Origin: Halomonas sp. ML-15
GTDB lineage: Bacteria > Pseudomonadota > Gammaproteobacteria > Pseudomonadales > Halomonadaceae
Direction of reading: 5' to 3'
NCBI RefSeq assembly: GCF_014779595.1
Contig: NZ_JACXZT010000002.1
Location: 186,001-250,000, forward strand
DNA length: 64,000 nucleotides
Shown: positions 10,301 to 16,892 of the stretch, one piece after another
How positions within the stretch are numbered: position 1 is the first letter of the stretch
Layout of the letters: every line of letters starts with the position of its first letter
The notes under the pieces: generated by a model
Told to the model about the DNA's origin: nothing
What the model saw: the letters and a program-made list of their open reading frames with translations, nothing else
Database searches by the model: none
Program-made: the position numbers and the translations under genes

Positions 10301-13138
10301 GCTGACATGGCGTCGCCACAGGGTGCGCAGGATGGCGTCGAGGTGGATGTAGGCCTCGTAGGGCAGGCAGCTAAGCTGGAAGCCGAGCTGGCCGATGCGT
10401 CCGAGCAGGTCGCGCGAGGTGCATGCGAGGTGCTGGCCAAGGGGGCGCTCGTCGGGTTTGCTGAGCAGCTCGCGGAGTACGTCGCCGAGCATCGGTATCA
10501 GCAGCAGCGCGGCGCCGCCGAGGGTCCAGACCCAGGCGGTCGCGGGCTGAGTCCAGCCCACCAGCAGCAGCGTCATCAGAGCGATGGGGAAGAGGCTGCG
10601 CCGCAGGTTGTCGAGCAGCTTCCAGCGTGACAGCAGCGGCAGGGGGTTGCCGCTTGGGCTGCCCGGACGGGAGTCTCCCATGGGCGGATGTCGGCTTAGC
10701 CAGCCGGTAAGCTGCCAGTCGCCGCGTATCCAGCGCTGGCGGCGCTTGATGTCGTCGAGGTAGTCGCTGGGATGGTCCTCGTAGAGCGAGATATCGCTGA
10801 CCAGCCCCGAGCGAGCGTGGCAGCCCTCCAGCAGGTCATGGCTGAGGATCAGGTTCTCGGGGAAGCGGGTGTCGATGGCCCGTTCAAAGGCATCGACATC
10901 GTAAATGCCCTTGCCGATATAAGAACCTTCGTCGAACAGGTCCTGATAGAGATCGGAGATGGCCCGGGTATAGGGGTCGATGCCCGCCTCGCCGCCGAAC
11001 AGTCGCGCATAGCGTGACCGGTTGGCGCCCTCCAGGCTGGCCGCGACGCTTGGCTGCAGAATGCCATGACCGTCAACGACGCGGTTGGTAAGAGGATCAT
11101 GACGTGGACGATTGAGCGGGTGGGCCATGGCGCTGACCAGTTGGCGAGCGGCATCTCGGGGGAGCTGAGTGTCGCTGTCCAGGGTGATGACATAGGCCAC
11201 CTCTGACAGCGGCGAGATATCCCCCACGGTCAGTGCGAAGCGCTGTCGGACGCTGGTCTCCGGCTTACCTCGCAGCAGGGCGTTGAGGTCGGCGAGCTTG
11301 CCGCGCTTGCGCTCGTGGCCCATCCAGCACTGCTCCTGGGCGTTCCAGCAGCGCGGGCGGTGAAAGAGATAGAAGGGAGTGGCGTCACCGCCGAGGGCAC
11401 GCCAGTGTTCGGCATAGCTGGCGTTCAACTGGCTGATGCCATCCTGTGCTTGCGTCAGCAGGGCATCGTCACCTGGGAGCGTGGCCTGCGGGGCATCGCT
11501 GAAGTCGGTCAGCAGGGCAAGATGCAGATGGGCATCCTGGTTGGCCAGGAAACGCACCTCGAGCGATTCCAGCAGCGCCTCGATACCGGCAGCATCTGTC
11601 AGCAGGGTTGGCGTGACCACCAGGGTGCGGCAGTGGGCGGGGATACCCTGCTTGACCTCCATACGCGGTAGCGTGCGCGGTGACACCATCAGCGCCGTGA
11701 GCCGGTTGACCAGCGACACAGCGGTCTGGCTGCTGACCAGTAGCGACAGCACCGTGACGCTGACTATCCACGCCAGTGGCGCCGGGCCAGTGAGTCGCGC
11801 CTCGGCGGCCAACAGCAGGGTCGCGCTGAGCAGCAGTGTCACGGCGCCGATAGCGCCAAGGTAGAGGGGCAGAGCGCGTCGCCGCATGCTGATACCCAGG
11901 CGACGCATTGGGGAGCGGCTTGCCCTAGCTTCCCGCGTCAGGTCGGCCAAGCCCGCGCCGATCAGGTAGTAGCCGACGTGTCGGGTGCGCTCGGGATCAT
12001 TGCTCGCCTGGTCGGCCGAGGCGGCGAGCTCGATGGCCAGGCTCGCTACCTCGCTCTCGCCCAGCGCCGAACGGCTGGCCAGGGCTTCCACCACATGCCG
12101 ATAACGGTCGCGGGTGGCAAAGTCCATGCTTGGGTAGATACCGCTGGGATCCTCTTGCAGGACATGTTCTACCGCGCTTTGCGACTCCACGAAGTCCTGC
12201 CAGTCGATAGCAGCGATGATCCTCAGGCTGCCGATGCTGTTGCTTACCGACACCTGATCGGAGGCCTGCTGTTGATTGGCGATCAAGATATGCTGTTCGA
12301 TACTGGCACCGGAATCCGAGAGTCGCTGCTCGACCCACGAGAGCGGCAGCGAAAGCGACGGCCCGCGTCCCTGCAAGCGTCGTGACAGCACGGCCACGAA
12401 CTCGCTGCTCATCAGCGGCTTCGAGCGGGCCATGTCGGCGACCTGCAGGATCAGACCCTTGGGGTCTTGCTCGGCGGTGGCGATCATGCGCTCTGCCCAG
12501 GACTCCGCCAGCAGGCATTCGCTGAGTCCCGCGTCGAGGCGGTCAGCCACCTGGCGCAGATTTTCGATCAGCGCCAGGCGCAGCATGATCGGGATGGCCC
12601 ACAGCTCGCCCAGCGTCAAGGTAATGTTGCGCTGATAGGCCGCCACGAAGCGATGCAGGTTGTCGAAGGCGAGATGGCCGTCGCCGTGGGCGATAGCTTC
12701 CATGGCAATGTCGTAGACCCGTGGACGTCCCGCCGAGGGGCCGCTCGATAGCCTGGGGAGTGAGGTGCTATAGCCGGGGGGAAGATGGCGCCGGGCGGTC
12801 AGCATCTGCTCTTCGAGGAGATGGAAGTTGTCGAGCATCCCCTCGCCGGCCGGTGCAATACGCTGCTGTTCGGCTACTGCAGTGGCCAAGCGGTTGCAGC
12901 TGGCGACCAGCGTCTGCTCATTGTTACGCAGACGGGGTAGCAGCAGGTCGGGGGCGTGTCCGTTGGCGAGCTGGTGGCAGTTGGCTAGCCACTCTCCGTG
13001 GGCCTCCATCTGCGCAGTGCTGAGGAGCTCTGCGCGGGGCGGTAAGGCCGTCTCCACCTGCGAGGCTTGGCTACGTCTGGTAGCAAGCCACTGTGTGAGG
13101 CGGTAGCGGCATTGGCGGTAGTCGTCGAGAAGCGTCAA
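4319..13138 (-). CDS. ndvB: Cyclic beta-1,2-glucan synthase (NdvB/Cgs type)
   Basis: A giant inner-membrane enzyme (2939 aa) that primes, elongates, cyclises and trims periplasmic beta-1,2-glucan, an osmoregulated glycan. Order of parts: an N-terminal soluble region; two hydrophobic helices near 425-478; a GT84-type glycosyltransferase with the Asp motif TLDSDTQLP near 652; further helices near 846-890 and 975-1005; a glycoamylase-type domain (GYNVTEERLDSGYYDLLASE) near 1385-1430; and a C-terminal GH94 phosphorylase-like region with GDWNDGMN near 2616. The length fits Rhizobium and Brucella homologues (about 2800-2900). The start is a TTG without a clear ribosome site, 9 bases after the stop of a tiny upstream peptide gene, so translation may be coupled. 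No pathway partners adjoin it, which is normal for this self-contained enzyme. The call of family is firm; ring size and export route are not visible. Confidence 0.9.
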   Translation of the reverse strand: MTLLDDYRQCRYRLTQWLATRRSQASQVETALPPRAELLSTAQMEAHGEWLANCHQLANGHAPDLLLPRLRNNEQTLVASCNRLATAVAEQQRIAPAGEGMLDNFHLLEEQMLTARRHLPPGYSTSLPRLSSGPSAGRPRVYDIAMEAIAHGDGHLAFDNLHRFVAAYQRNITLTLGELWAIPIMLRLALIENLRQVADRLDAGLSECLLAESWAERMIATAEQDPKGLILQVADMARSKPLMSSEFVAVLSRRLQGRGPSLSLPLSWVEQRLSDSGASIEQHILIANQQQASDQVSVSNSIGSLRIIAAIDWQDFVESQSAVEHVLQEDPSGIYPSMDFATRDRYRHVVEALASRSALGESEVASLAIELAASADQASNDPERTRHVGYYLIGAGLADLTREARASRSPMRRLGISMRRRALPLYLGAIGAVTLLLSATLLLAAEARLTGPAPLAWIVSVTVLSLLVSSQTAVSLVNRLTALMVSPRTLPRMEVKQGIPAHCRTLVVTPTLLTDAAGIEALLESLEVRFLANQDAHLHLALLTDFSDAPQATLPGDDALLTQAQDGISQLNASYAEHWRALGGDATPFYLFHRPRCWNAQEQCWMGHERKRGKLADLNALLRGKPETSVRQRFALTVGDISPLSEVAYVITLDSDTQLPRDAARQLVSAMAHPLNRPRHDPLTNRVVDGHGILQPSVAASLEGANRSRYARLFGGEAGIDPYTRAISDLYQDLFDEGSYIGKGIYDVDAFERAIDTRFPENLILSHDLLEGCHARSGLVSDISLYEDHPSDYLDDIKRRQRWIRGDWQLTGWLSRHPPMGDSRPGSPSGNPLPLLSRWKLLDNLRRSLFPIALMTLLLVGWTQPATAWVWTLGGAALLLIPMLGDVLRELLSKPDERPLGQHLACTSRDLLGRIGQLGFQLSCLPYEAYIHLDAILRTLWRRHVSHRRLLEWVPSSTCQARPPRDGVQNMFRQMWLAPAVATSVALILAVAHPLTLLAAAPFLVLWGSAPGLAWWLSRPQLPPPSQLDAVQTQFLRRLARRTWAFFEQTLSAEDHWLPPDNIQAYRETTVAHRTSPTNIGMALLANLSAYDFGYLSAADLIRRSEQTLGTLSVLPRYRGHFYNWYDTETLQPLPPHYVSSVDSGNLSGHLLTLGRGLLEVADAPLLPLRCWQGMHDTLALIEECGGNAARVPLEAYRRELDHSCPTPQQRLASWHQALTRLSAAGVALCAAMHPHATAAHPEASTSPQAPLLEENAHQWALSLQQQTRAMLDELDHLAPWLAQSQCLDDCPLGRALNALALPTLVDIASLDNVLGSVAATPPEHAIDDTQAAPLREAIQLAKRRAQQRIATLERLAASCAGFAQVEYGFLFDRTKHLLAIGYNVTEERLDSGYYDLLASESRLSSFVGIALGQLPKESWFSLGRLLTRAGGKPVLLSWSGSMFEYLMPMLVMPTYPNTLLDQTCRAAVARQIDYGKQRGVPWGISESAYNSVDAKLNYQYRAFGAPGLGLKRGLAEDLVVAPYASVMALMVAPVAACHNLQRLAREGVMGKFGLFEAVDYSPSRQRRGSHKTLVRSFMAHHQGMSLLALAYLLLEQPMQRRFSADRHVQAVLLLLQERIPRTSALFTHVARLAEVHPASHRSDPPIRVFDSPDTAAPAVQLLSNGRYHVMVTNAGGGYSRWRDLDVTRWREDPTRDHHGIFCYLRDLDSGHVWSNAHQPTRASSSHYQAIFAEGRAEYRRRDRIDSGELETYTEIAVSPEDDIELRRLRLTNHTAQRREIEVTSYAEVVIAPAATDAMHPAFSNLFVQTEIIAAHSAILCHRRSRSPQERSAWMFQLLIVRDAVSPAASYETDRLGFVGRCRSPAAPLAMERPGELSGHAGAVLDPIAAIRRGFSIEPHAAVTLDLVTGMASSRADAECLIAKYQDHHLADRVFELTWTHRQVVLQQLDASEADAQLHARLASAVLYAHPALRAEPTIIAANRRGQSALWSYAISGDLPIVLLRVRSSTSLVLVRQLIQAHAHWRLQGLAVDLVIWNEEYAVYRQQLQEQILGLVVSSSGASHIDRPGGIFVRPLEQISGEDRLLFQAVARAIILDSHGSLEEQLDQRQRQDPRPPVLSITNSHRPDLGAIPAAPQGLILSNPLGGFSANGREYVIQLGPDQHTPAPWINVIANPNFGCVLSESGGSYTWSINAHENRLTPWHNDPVSDTSGEALYLRDEESGYVWSATPLPVRNDAHYLVRHGFGYSVFESEQDGIGTQLWIYVALDASIKFSVLKVRNLSARARHLSATGYVEWVLGDLSAKTAMHVTTEVAAASGALLARNVFHRELSEQVAFFDVDDPTRTLSGDRQEFIGRNGSLQQPAALRRSHLSGKVGAGLDPCAALQVKLSLAPDESRTLIFRLGVGSDGEQAAALIQRYRVAGAASQALEEVQAHWQHALGALQIETPDPALDVMTNGWLLYQTLACRLWARSGYYQSGGAIGFRDQLQDSMALAHAMPQRLRDQLLLCASRQFREGDVQHWWHPPQGRGVRTRCSDDYLWLPLALCRYVRLTNDTAVLDVPVTFLEGRPVAEDDEAYYDLPGRAPGEASLYQHARLALLHGLRLGEHGLPLMGSGDWNDGMNLVGIKGRGESVWLGFFLCQILEEFAQLAQRYGDLETAESCQASLASLRASLDRHAWDGAWYRRAYFDDGTPLGSAAGSECRIDSISQSWAVLSGAGDPQRAEQAMDAVFTHLVHPEQQLIQLLSPPFDKASPTPGYIRGYVPGVRENGGQYTHAAIWAAMAYARLGQRERAWQLMDMLNPVRHSLSASGMARYRLEPYVMAADIYSMPPHVGRGGWSWYTGSAGWMYRLISESLLGLQQAGDTLTVTPCLPADWPHIRLRYRFHSATYCIDVYQSGEVVHPSTTTRVDGVTQASPIIALYDDGQEHQVEIVLASD

Positions 13139-13147
13139 GGCGAGCGT

Positions 13148-13222
13148 CTAGCGCAAGCCCAGGACCGACAGTACGACCAGTACTATCACCACGGCTCCGA
13201 CGATCCATACGAAATTGTTCAT
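13148..13222 (-). CDS. 24-residue single-helix membrane peptide (candidate)
   Basis: ATG at 13222 reads 24 codons to TAG. The peptide starts MNNFVWIVGAVV and ends LSVLGLR: one uninterrupted hydrophobic helix with a single Arg at the end. GAGG lies 4 bases before the ATG (13227-13230 on the plus strand). The TAG is 9 bases before the TTG start of the glucan synthase, so the two are almost certainly on one transcript. Similar tiny one-helix proteins occur across Proteobacteria without known function. It could be a membrane partner of the synthase or just a coupling device. I see the frame, ribosome site and hydrophobicity; function is unknown. Confidence 0.55.
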   Translation of the reverse strand: MNNFVWIVGAVVIVLVVLSVLGLR

Positions 13223-13238
13223 GGTGCCTCATGTCTTA

Positions 13239-13382
13239 TCAATAGCCGTCATCTAGATTGATGTCGATATCTTTAGAAAGGTCACTGGAAGCCAGGTGGT
13301 CAGCTTCTGGGAACGGTTCGCTGGCCGATATATCAGACGTTGAGTCAGCGGTTGGTAACAGCATCGTGGCGATAAACAGCAT
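13239..13382 (-). CDS. Small 47-residue exported peptide (candidate)
   Basis: ATG at 13382 gives 47 residues: a hydrophobic start (MLFIATMLLPTADS) followed by a Ser/Asp-rich acidic tail ending DINLDDGY. The frame stays open 12 codons further upstream and there reads NKAVISTSTI, which would complete a good signal peptide, but no standard start codon is found there. No clear ribosome site precedes the ATG. Its stop is 16 bases before the ATG of the 24-residue peptide gene, in the same direction. A 53-codon frame on the opposite strand covers the same bases but looks less protein-like. Uncertain. Confidence 0.35.
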   Translation of the reverse strand: MLFIATMLLPTADSTSDISASEPFPEADHLASSDLSKDIDINLDDGY

Positions 13383-13493
13383 AATAGTGGACGTCGAGAT
13401 GACGGCCTTATTGAACGTCTAGTGGCGCCGCGCTCCCTGCGACGCAATGTGCGACATCCTTGTCTAGGCACTTCCCTTGCCACACTCGTTACA

Positions 13494-13536
13494 AGAATAT
13501 ACGTTGCTGATCACGCCGACTGTGCGCTAGCGTACG
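13494..13536 (-). promoter_or_regulatory. Class II-type activator promoter of the glucan synthase unit
   Basis: Read on the minus strand, the palindrome CGTACGCTAGCGCACA (13536-13521) is followed after 21 bases by TATTCT (13499-13494); an overlapping TATATT begins two bases earlier. No -35 box is seen: the palindrome sits where it would be, as in class II CRP/FNR activation. The palindrome and its 21-base spacing recur before the diguanylate cyclase gene and the second Crp-like gene. Confidence 0.6.
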
Positions 13537-13547
13537 CTGGAGAGCAA

Positions 13548-15371
13548 TCAGCTATAGGGGGCGCCTTTATATCGTGAAATGGCGCTCGAGCCTGGAAGAT
13601 CATGTGAGTGGCTGGGCAGCATATCACCGGAAAAGAACTGGTAACTGTTCCGCCCCTGGCGCTTGATATGGTACATGGCGGTGTCCGCGCGATGCATCAG
13701 CTCGTCTGGCGTACTGCCACTGTTGGGATAGAGGCTGATGCCGAGGCTGGCCGTGATGTCGATCGTTCTTTCGCCAATGTAATGTGGCGGTAGTAAGGCG
13801 TCGAAGATGGCTTCGGCCACCTGGCGGGCATCATCGATGCTGCTCACCTCGGTCAATAGAATCACGAATTCATCGCCGCCGAGTCGACAGACGGTATCGG
13901 TGTCGCGTACGCAGCTTTTCAGTCGCCTGGCGATGCATTGCAGCAGCGCATCGCCGGCGGCGTGGCCGAGGCGATCATTGATGGCCTTGAAGTCATCCAG
14001 GTCAATGAACAGCAGGGCCACGAGCTGACGATGCCGCTGGGCAAGGCCGATCGCACGGGTCAGGCGCTCGCGTAGCAGCACGCGATTGGGCAGGTCGGTC
14101 AGCGCATCATGCAGTGCCAGGTGCGACATGCGCTTGGCGATGGTCAAGGACTGGTTGACGTGATGAAACACGATCACCGCGCCGGTGACCTCACCACTGC
14201 GGTCGTGGATGGGCGCCGCGGAATCCTCGATCGCCAGTTCGCTGCCGTCGCGCCCAATCAGGATCGTGCCCATTGCCAGGCCGACAATGCGGTTTTCATC
14301 GATGGCTCGCCGGGCGGGGTCACTGGCAGGTTGGCGTGATGTTTCTTCAACAATACGGAAGACGTCGGTGATAGGCCTGCCCAGGGCACTCTCATGGGGC
14401 CAGCCGGTCATCACCTCGGCTACCCGATTAAGGTAAGTCACTCGGCAGGCGTTATCGGTCGAGATAACCGCATCGCCGATCGAATTCAGTGTGACCTGAG
14501 CGCGCTCCTTCTCGATATACAGGGCCTCCTCGGCGGCGCGCAGCAGGCGGTCGTCCTGCTTTCGTGAGGTGATGTCCTCCACGGTATGGATATATCCGCG
14601 CGCTCCGCTCAGGCATGCGGCATTGATGCTGACCCAGGCGATGCTGTTGTCCGGACGCAGTATGCGCGCCTCGATATGGCAGGGGGTGTCGCTCTCGAAG
14701 GCCTGCTGCCACTCCTGGGTGGCCCGCGAGCGGTCATCCGGGTGCAGGGCGCATGTCCAGTGCCTATCACTCAGCGGGGCGGCCGCTTGACCACAGATGC
14801 TGCGATACCGGGCATTGCTGCGGCAGCAGGTGCCTTGCATATCGGTGATCAGGGTGCCAATCGGCAGGGCGTCGTTGATGGTGTCCAGGTGCGTATCATG
14901 TTCATCAAGCTCACGCTTTGGCTGATTCAGATGCAGTGCCGTATCCAGCAGATGCAAGAGCCAGTATGCGTCGAGCTTCGGCAGAGTGATGGTGTCATGG
15001 GCACCATGACAGCGAGCTTCATCTGACGAGGGGTGTTCGTCGCCGTCGGCCAGGCCGATGCGCAGCGCCTGCGGCGCGGCATTGGCCAGCTGTTCAAGCG
15101 CGGCGCGCCACGGGCATTGTGTCAGGGTGAGATCGAGCAGCAGCATGTCGAAGGATTGCTGCTGAAGTAGGTCCAATGCTTGCTGCAGGTATTCGACCCG
15201 GGTGGTGCTGTAATCCGCCTTGGCTGAGCACAGTATCGCCTCGAGGCCTAGCATATCAGGCGTACCGGGGCCGATTAGCAGCACTTCGAGCAGCGGCCGC
15301 TGGACTTGATGAGTTCCTTGGTCGTCTTGTGCTGGGTCGGGCGTTGGCAATGTCGTCAATCCTAGGCGCAT
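13548..15371 (-). CDS. REC-like/PAS/PAS/GGDEF diguanylate cyclase
   Basis: A 607-aa cytosolic protein predicted to make cyclic di-GMP. Residues 28-150 resemble a receiver domain with a candidate phosphoacceptor Asp in MLLLDLTL and a Lys in LPKLD, but it is divergent. Two PAS domains follow (about 165-285, ending IHTVEDITSRKQD, and about 290-415). The cyclase domain (about 430-590) begins HDALTDLPNR, has FIDLDDFKAIND for Mg-GTP, and an intact active site RLGGDEFVILL near 498. RDTD stands five residues before GGDEF, a proper inhibitory I-site. No EAL domain is present. GGAG lies 6 bases before the ATG. It is monocistronic between the glucan synthase and the osmB-like gene and has its own copy of the local palindromic promoter. 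Confidence 0.9.
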   Translation of the reverse strand: MRLGLTTLPTPDPAQDDQGTHQVQRPLLEVLLIGPGTPDMLGLEAILCSAKADYSTTRVEYLQQALDLLQQQSFDMLLLDLTLTQCPWRAALEQLANAAPQALRIGLADGDEHPSSDEARCHGAHDTITLPKLDAYWLLHLLDTALHLNQPKRELDEHDTHLDTINDALPIGTLITDMQGTCCRSNARYRSICGQAAAPLSDRHWTCALHPDDRSRATQEWQQAFESDTPCHIEARILRPDNSIAWVSINAACLSGARGYIHTVEDITSRKQDDRLLRAAEEALYIEKERAQVTLNSIGDAVISTDNACRVTYLNRVAEVMTGWPHESALGRPITDVFRIVEETSRQPASDPARRAIDENRIVGLAMGTILIGRDGSELAIEDSAAPIHDRSGEVTGAVIVFHHVNQSLTIAKRMSHLALHDALTDLPNRVLLRERLTRAIGLAQRHRQLVALLFIDLDDFKAINDRLGHAAGDALLQCIARRLKSCVRDTDTVCRLGGDEFVILLTEVSSIDDARQVAEAIFDALLPPHYIGERTIDITASLGISLYPNSGSTPDELMHRADTAMYHIKRQGRNSYQFFSGDMLPSHSHDLPGSSAISRYKGAPYS

Positions 15372-15436
15372 AACTCACTCCATGAGAGCCATCTCAGTGG
15401 CAGGCAACGAGCAGGCAGGTCGTACGGATTGGTAAC

Positions 15437-15479
15437 AATGTAGTTACGTTTCTGGCTGCGCTCTGTGCGATAGCGTACA
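15437..15479 (-). promoter_or_regulatory. Class II-type activator promoter of the diguanylate cyclase gene
   Basis: On the minus strand TGTACGCTATCGCACA (15479-15464) is followed after 21 bases by TACATT (15442-15437), about 65 bases before the ATG. Spacing and sequence match the promoters at 13494-13536 and 16739-16781. No separate -35 box is visible. Confidence 0.6.
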
Positions 15480-15553
15480 GAGCGTGTCGCCAATTACCCT
15501 ATACTGATATAGATATGCCAGCGATCGCAGTAGATTCCACTGTCGGAAACGCT

Positions 15554-15577
15554 AGCGGCGCTCCTCGAAGCGCCGCT
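15554..15577 (-). terminator. Hairpin after the OsmB-like gene
   Basis: AGCGGCGCT pairs with AGCGCCGCT around a 6-base loop, 19 bases past the osmB-like stop on the minus strand. Only a short T run follows (AGCGTTT), so termination is likely but not certain. Confidence 0.5.
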
Positions 15578-15595
15578 GACATGTCTAGTGAAAGA

Positions 15596-15814
15596 TCACG
15601 GTTTGCTGACTTCGTGGCCTATGACGCCCCCCACAGCGGCGCCACCGACGGTGCCGATGGCGGAGCCGCCGGTAAGGACTGAACCTCCTACGGCCCCTAC
15701 GCCGGCGCCTATCGCGGTGCCCTTGTCCTGTGACGACATGCCGGAGCAGGCGGCGAGTGACAGCAGTGCCAGAATAACGGTAGTGCTACGAATCAGCGGT
15801 TTGAGGTGTTTCAT
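15596..15814 (-). CDS. osmB: OsmB-like glycine-zipper lipoprotein
   Basis: A 72-aa predicted lipoprotein. The signal peptide ends in a lipobox (LLSLAAC) with Cys at about 23. The mature part is a glycine-zipper: TAIGAGVGAVGGSVL and IGTVGGAAVGGVIGHEVSK follow E. coli OsmB very closely. OsmB is an osmotically and stationary-phase induced lipoprotein of unclear function. The start lacks a strong ribosome site. It is divergent from the first Crp-like gene and lies in the same block as the cyclic glucan synthase, which is also usually tied to osmotic conditions. The family is clear; the exact orthology to OsmB is likely. Confidence 0.82.
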   Translation of the reverse strand: MKHLKPLIRSTTVILALLSLAACSGMSSQDKGTAIGAGVGAVGGSVLTGGSAIGTVGGAAVGGVIGHEVSKP

Positions 15815-15896
15815 GACGGTGTCGCTCGGGTTAGGGGGGACGTGCTCGCAGCGGGAGTTACCTGAGGGCGGCGCGGCTGCGACGGACCGCTACACT

Positions 15897-15926
15897 CATC
15901 ATAAATGCAGGATGAGAGTTTCATCC
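15897..15926. promoter_or_regulatory. Divergent osmB-like / Crp-like 1 control region
   Basis: GGATGA at 15910-15915 and TCATCC at 15921-15926 form a 17-bp inverted repeat. On the minus strand TATGAT (15902-15897) makes a good -10 for the osmB-like gene, placing the inverted repeat over its -35 region. The 16-bp palindrome of the neighbouring promoters is not found here; only a GCACA half-site at 15937-15941 is seen. Confidence 0.4.
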
Positions 15927-15988
15927 GTTGGTTGGCGCACATAATCTTGACGAAGTAGCTCCGACACTGACGCACAATGGAGGGCGGA

Positions 15989-16708
15989 ATGTCGACTCCA
16001 CAATATGACCCGCGGAACCGGCTGTTGGCGCTGCTGCCGGAGGCCGAAATGGCGCGGCTGCTACCCGATCTCGAGCGCGTGCCCTTGCCGCTGGGCAAGT
16101 CGCTGAGCGAATCGGGTGGCGTGATGCAGTACGTCTATTTCCCCCTCGACGCCATCGTGTCGCTGCTGTGCGTGATGGAGAACGGTGCCTCCACGGAAAT
16201 CGCCGTGGTGGGTCATGAAGGCATTGTCGGCGTGTCGCTGTTCATGGGCGGCGAGACGACGCCGAGCCGGGCCATCGTGCAGAGTGCCGGCGAGGCCTAC
16301 CGTCTCAAGGGGCAGCGTCTCAAGGATGAGTTCTACCGAGGGGGTGCGATGCAGCGGCTGCTGCTGCGCTATACCCAGGCGCTGTTGACACAAATGGCCC
16401 AGACGGCGGTCTGTAACCGCCACCACAGCGTCGATCAGCAACTCTGCCGCTGGCTGCTGCTGAGTCTCGACCGGTTGCCGGGTGACACCCTGGTCATGAC
16501 CCAGGAGCTGATCGCCAATATGCTGGGGGTGCGCCGCGAGGGGGTGACCGAGTCGGCGGGCAAGCTCCAGCGAGCGGGGCTGATTTCCTACCAACGCGGG
16601 CACATCACCGTGCTCGATCGGCCGGGTCTCGAAGCGCGGGTCTGCGAGTGTTACGCGGTGGTCAAAGGCGAGTACGATCGGTTGCTGGACCGTCACTCCA
16701 TTCTCTGA
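15989..16708 (+). CDS. Crp/Fnr family transcriptional regulator 1
   Basis: A 239-aa regulator with an N-terminal cyclic-nucleotide-binding-like fold (about 10-140; VYFPLDAIVSLLCVMENG, VVGHEGIVGVSLFMG) and a C-terminal winged helix (about 150-225; ELIANMLGVRREGVTESAGKL). It lacks the Fnr cysteine cluster, and the usual CRP cAMP-contact motif is not recognisable, so the signal is unknown. The recognition helix has RRE but Glu where CRP has Arg185, so it should read a site other than TGTGA. The ATG at 15989 is preceded by GGAGGG; an in-frame ATG 12 bases earlier lies before that ribosome site and is less likely. Its paralogue follows directly. Confidence 0.88.
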   Translation: MSTPQYDPRNRLLALLPEAEMARLLPDLERVPLPLGKSLSESGGVMQYVYFPLDAIVSLLCVMENGASTEIAVVGHEGIVGVSLFMGGETTPSRAIVQSAGEAYRLKGQRLKDEFYRGGAMQRLLLRYTQALLTQMAQTAVCNRHHSVDQQLCRWLLLSLDRLPGDTLVMTQELIANMLGVRREGVTESAGKLQRAGLISYQRGHITVLDRPGLEARVCECYAVVKGEYDRLLDRHSIL

Positions 16709-16738
16709 GCCCTCGGACTATCTTTGTCGCAGCGTCTA

Positions 16739-16781
16739 TGTACGCTAGCGTGCCGACGCATGATTCATAGCATGCTAATCT
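16739..16781 (+). promoter_or_regulatory. Class II-type activator promoter of Crp-like gene 2
   Basis: TGTACGCTAGCGTGCC (16739-16754) is followed after 21 bases by TAATCT (16776-16781), which is preceded by TGC and so reads as an extended -10. It lies about 110 bases before the ATG. Geometry is identical to the two minus-strand copies, and it suggests auto- or cross-regulation of the Crp-like pair. Confidence 0.6.
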
Positions 16782-16892
16782 GCACATATATCGCCCGGGG
16801 TCAGGCTCCGGGATCTCGGTCTGCAGTCGACATTGAAAAATTCATACCCTTTGTTCATGCCGCTTGCCAGGTACGTCGACGCCGGAGCAGCC

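Noticed and set aside
13261-13422. 53-codon plus-strand frame opposite the 47-residue candidate
   Set aside because: No ribosome site, no recognisable features, and it runs against the direction of the adjoining transcript.
13253-13483. 76-codon minus-strand frame upstream of the glucan synthase
   Set aside because: Composition is Arg/Cys-rich and random-looking, and it covers the leader and the 47-residue candidate in another frame.
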